Below are positions 61,695 to 64,000 of a stretch of DNA of 64,000 nt, one piece after another. This DNA is from DASSUW01 sp963789005 (lineage in GTDB: Bacteria > Actinomycetota > Thermoleophilia > Solirubrobacterales > Solirubrobacteraceae), in assembly GCA_963789005.1 (NCBI GenBank), contig CAWBIZ010000005.1, positions 186,001 through 250,000 on the forward strand, written 5' to 3'. Under the pieces are notes generated by a model. That model had not been told where the DNA came from and did no database searches. It was given only the letters and a program-made list of their open reading frames with translations. Made by a program: the position numbers and the translations under genes. Within the stretch, counting starts at the first letter, position 1. Every line of letters begins with the position of its first letter.

Positions 61695-63077
61695 CTACCC
61701 CCTGATCCGGTTGGCGGCGTCGAGCGCCGCGACCTTGTACGACTCGGCGAACGTCGGGTAGTTGAAGACCGCGGTGACGAGGAAGTCGATCGTCGAGGTG
61801 CCGCCCATCACCGCCTGCCCGATATGCACGAGATCGGTCGCGCCGGTGCCGATCACGTGCACGCCGAGCAGCTTGCGGTCCTCGGTCGAGACGAGCAGCT
61901 TGAGCATGCCGTCCTCGTCGCCGCTCATCAGCCCGCGGGCGAGCTCGCTCCAGCGCGCCACTCCGGTCACGTACGGCACGGCCTCGTCGGTCAGCTGCTC
62001 CTCGGTGCGGCCCACCATCGCGATCTCGGGGATCGCGTAGACGCCGGTGGGGACGAGCTCGGGGAGCGTCTGCACGGACTCGCCGAACGCGTGCAGCGTC
62101 GCGATCCGGCCCTGCTCCATCGCGGTCGCCGCCAGGCCGCCGCCGGCGACGTCGCCGACCGCGAAGATGTGCGGGACGGTGGTGCGGTGCGCCTCGTCGA
62201 CCGGGATCCGCCCGCGCGAGTCGGCCTCGAGGCCGGCCCTGTCGAGGTGCAGATACGCGGTGTCGCCCTGGCGGCCGACGGCGTAGAGCACGGTCTCGGC
62301 GACCAGCTCCTTGCCGGACTCCAGGAGCACGCGCGGGCCGCGCGCGTCGACGTCGAGGTCCACGCCGGCGACCGACTCGCGCAGCCGGAAGGTGACGTTG
62401 CGGCGCCGGAGGAGATACTGGAACGCCTCGCCGATCTCGCCGTCGAGGAAGTTGAGCACGCGGTCGCGCTTGTCGATCACCGTGACCTTCGTCCCGAGCG
62501 CGCCGAACATCGACGCGTACTCGACGCCGATCACGCCGGCGCCGACGACGATCATCGAGCGCGGCACGTGGTGCTCGAGCTTGAGCAGGCCGTCGGAGTC
62601 GATCACGGTCAGGTCGTCGAAGTCGACGGACTTCGGGCGCGCCGGATGGGTGCCCGACGCGATCACGATCCGGTGCGCCCGGATCGGCTCGTCGTCGCCC
62701 TCCATCTTCACCGTGTTGGCGTCGACGAAGTACGCCTGGCCGGGAAGCAGGCCGACCCGGTTGCGCCGGAACTGCTCGCGCACGACGGCGGTCTCGGCCG
62801 CGACCACGCGCGCGGTGCGATCCATCAGCTGCTGGAGGACCGCCTCCTCGGACTCCTCGATCCGCGTGGGATCGAGCACGTCGAGCGGCCGCTGGGCGAG
62901 CTGCTCGAGCACCGCCTCGCGCAACGTCTTGGAGGGGATCGTGCCGGTGTGGATGGAGACGCCGCCGAGCCGCTCCTTGCGCTCTGCGACGGCCACGCGC
63001 TTGCCCAGCTTGGCGGCCTGGATCGCGGCCTTCTGGCCGCTCGGCCCCGATCCGATGACGAGCAGGTCGAGCTCCAC
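61695..63077 (-). CDS. sthA: Soluble pyridine nucleotide transhydrogenase
   Basis: 460 residues. FAD/NAD flavoprotein of the lipoamide dehydrogenase fold: LLVIGSGPSGQKAAIQAAKLG, then GGVSIHTGTIPSKTLREAV. The redox Cys pair is absent, the mark of SthA/UdhA rather than lipoamide dehydrogenase. NAD site SMIVVGAGVIGVEYASMF, FAD site VPHIFAVGDVAGGGLAATAMEQGR, dimer interface GVYAIPEIAMVGRTEEQL. Transfers hydride between NADPH and NAD+. The frame opens with GTG at 63086 and again at 63077. I prefer 63077, because a TACGGT box overlaps the first GTG and ends 7 bases before the second. Confidence 0.92.
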   Translation of the reverse strand: MELDLLVIGSGPSGQKAAIQAAKLGKRVAVAERKERLGGVSIHTGTIPSKTLREAVLEQLAQRPLDVLDPTRIEESEEAVLQQLMDRTARVVAAETAVVREQFRRNRVGLLPGQAYFVDANTVKMEGDDEPIRAHRIVIASGTHPARPKSVDFDDLTVIDSDGLLKLEHHVPRSMIVVGAGVIGVEYASMFGALGTKVTVIDKRDRVLNFLDGEIGEAFQYLLRRRNVTFRLRESVAGVDLDVDARGPRVLLESGKELVAETVLYAVGRQGDTAYLHLDRAGLEADSRGRIPVDEAHRTTVPHIFAVGDVAGGGLAATAMEQGRIATLHAFGESVQTLPELVPTGVYAIPEIAMVGRTEEQLTDEAVPYVTGVARWSELARGLMSGDEDGMLKLLVSTEDRKLLGVHVIGTGATDLVHIGQAVMGGTSTIDFLVTAVFNYPTFAESYKVAALDAANRIRG

Positions 63078-63103
63078 GGTGGGCACCGTACCCTGTAGGA
63101 GCG
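63078..63103. promoter_or_regulatory. Bidirectional promoter with overlapping -10 boxes (sthA / ffh)
   Basis: Minus strand: TACGGT (63090-63085), 7 bases before the GTG at 63077. Plus strand: TACCCT (63089-63094), 9 bases before the TTG at 63104, with AGGAG between. The two boxes share the central TA. Confidence 0.5.

Positions 63104-64000
<897 letters not shown>

Noticed and set aside
61695..63077. Dihydrolipoamide dehydrogenase
   Set aside because: The redox-active Cys pair is replaced (GGVSIHTGTIPSKT), as in soluble transhydrogenase.

Overview
The window is a high-GC, gene-dense chromosome segment of an actinobacterium. A member of Thermoleophilia (Solirubrobacter or Conexibacter relatives) fits best. 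This is inferred from the gene order def-fmt-rsmB-rpe, the complete ribD-ribE-ribBA-ribH cluster, a SepIVA-like gene after coaD, the DUF177/rpmF/plsX/acpP/rnc/smc/ftsY/ffh string, and an F420-type luciferase-fold enzyme. No rRNA, tRNA, CRISPR array, phage or insertion sequence was seen.

Layout. 1-7.2 kb: priA (3' end), a YihY-type membrane protein running in frame into def, fmt, a secreted acidic-repeat protein on the minus strand, rsmB, a small zinc-ribbon protein and rpe. 7.2-10 kb: a receiver-only regulator, a histidine kinase and a NarL-type regulator. 10-13.5 kb: an ABC ATPase with a collapsed permease, a 42-A run, then a TauE/SafE permease with cysD and cysC. 13.5-18.9 kb, minus strand: a five-gene operon with glycosyltransferase, methyltransferase, flippase, a GAF-GAF-phosphatase-kinase protein and a STAS antagonist. 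19-22.4 kb: the riboflavin operon. 22.4-33.2 kb: two secreted paralogues, LysR/EamA, a Ser/Thr kinase, rpmB, a DAK-type kinase, recG, homocysteine methyltransferase, rsmD, coaD and the SepIVA-like gene. 33.2-44.8 kb: accessory genes, namely a truncated M36 protease, GGDEF-EAL, a HypX-like protein, a PD-(D/E)XK coiled-coil protein, acylphosphatase, a macrodomain protein with a coupled partner, and an acyl-CoA ligase. 44.8-51.5 kb: DUF177, then a frame-broken insert with a membrane protein, a sugar dehydrogenase and an Fe3+ ABC transporter. 51.5-64 kb: rpmF, plsX, acpP, rnc, smc, an LLM oxidoreductase, ftsY, a VanX-like peptidase, nfeD, a stomatin-like protein, sthA and ffh (5' part).

How it works together. 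Most operons are tightly coupled, with ATGA, GTGA or TTGA overlaps. Many first genes have a TANNNT box only 6-10 bases before the start codon, which implies leaderless or nearly leaderless mRNA. At three head-to-head pairs (acyP/macrodomain, fbpC/fbpA, sthA/ffh) the two -10 boxes overlap within a gap of 26 bases or less. The iron transporter promoter carries a DtxR-like inverted repeat that includes the -10 box.

Quality caveat. Reading frames are broken repeatedly at 0-8 kb and 45-51 kb and only sporadically elsewhere. Essential genes are hit too, and in the 45-51 kb block many breaks are explained by one extra C before an A. I treat most of these as sequence errors. A 13-T run, a 42-A run and a protease without its 5' end mark likely misjoins or collapsed segments.
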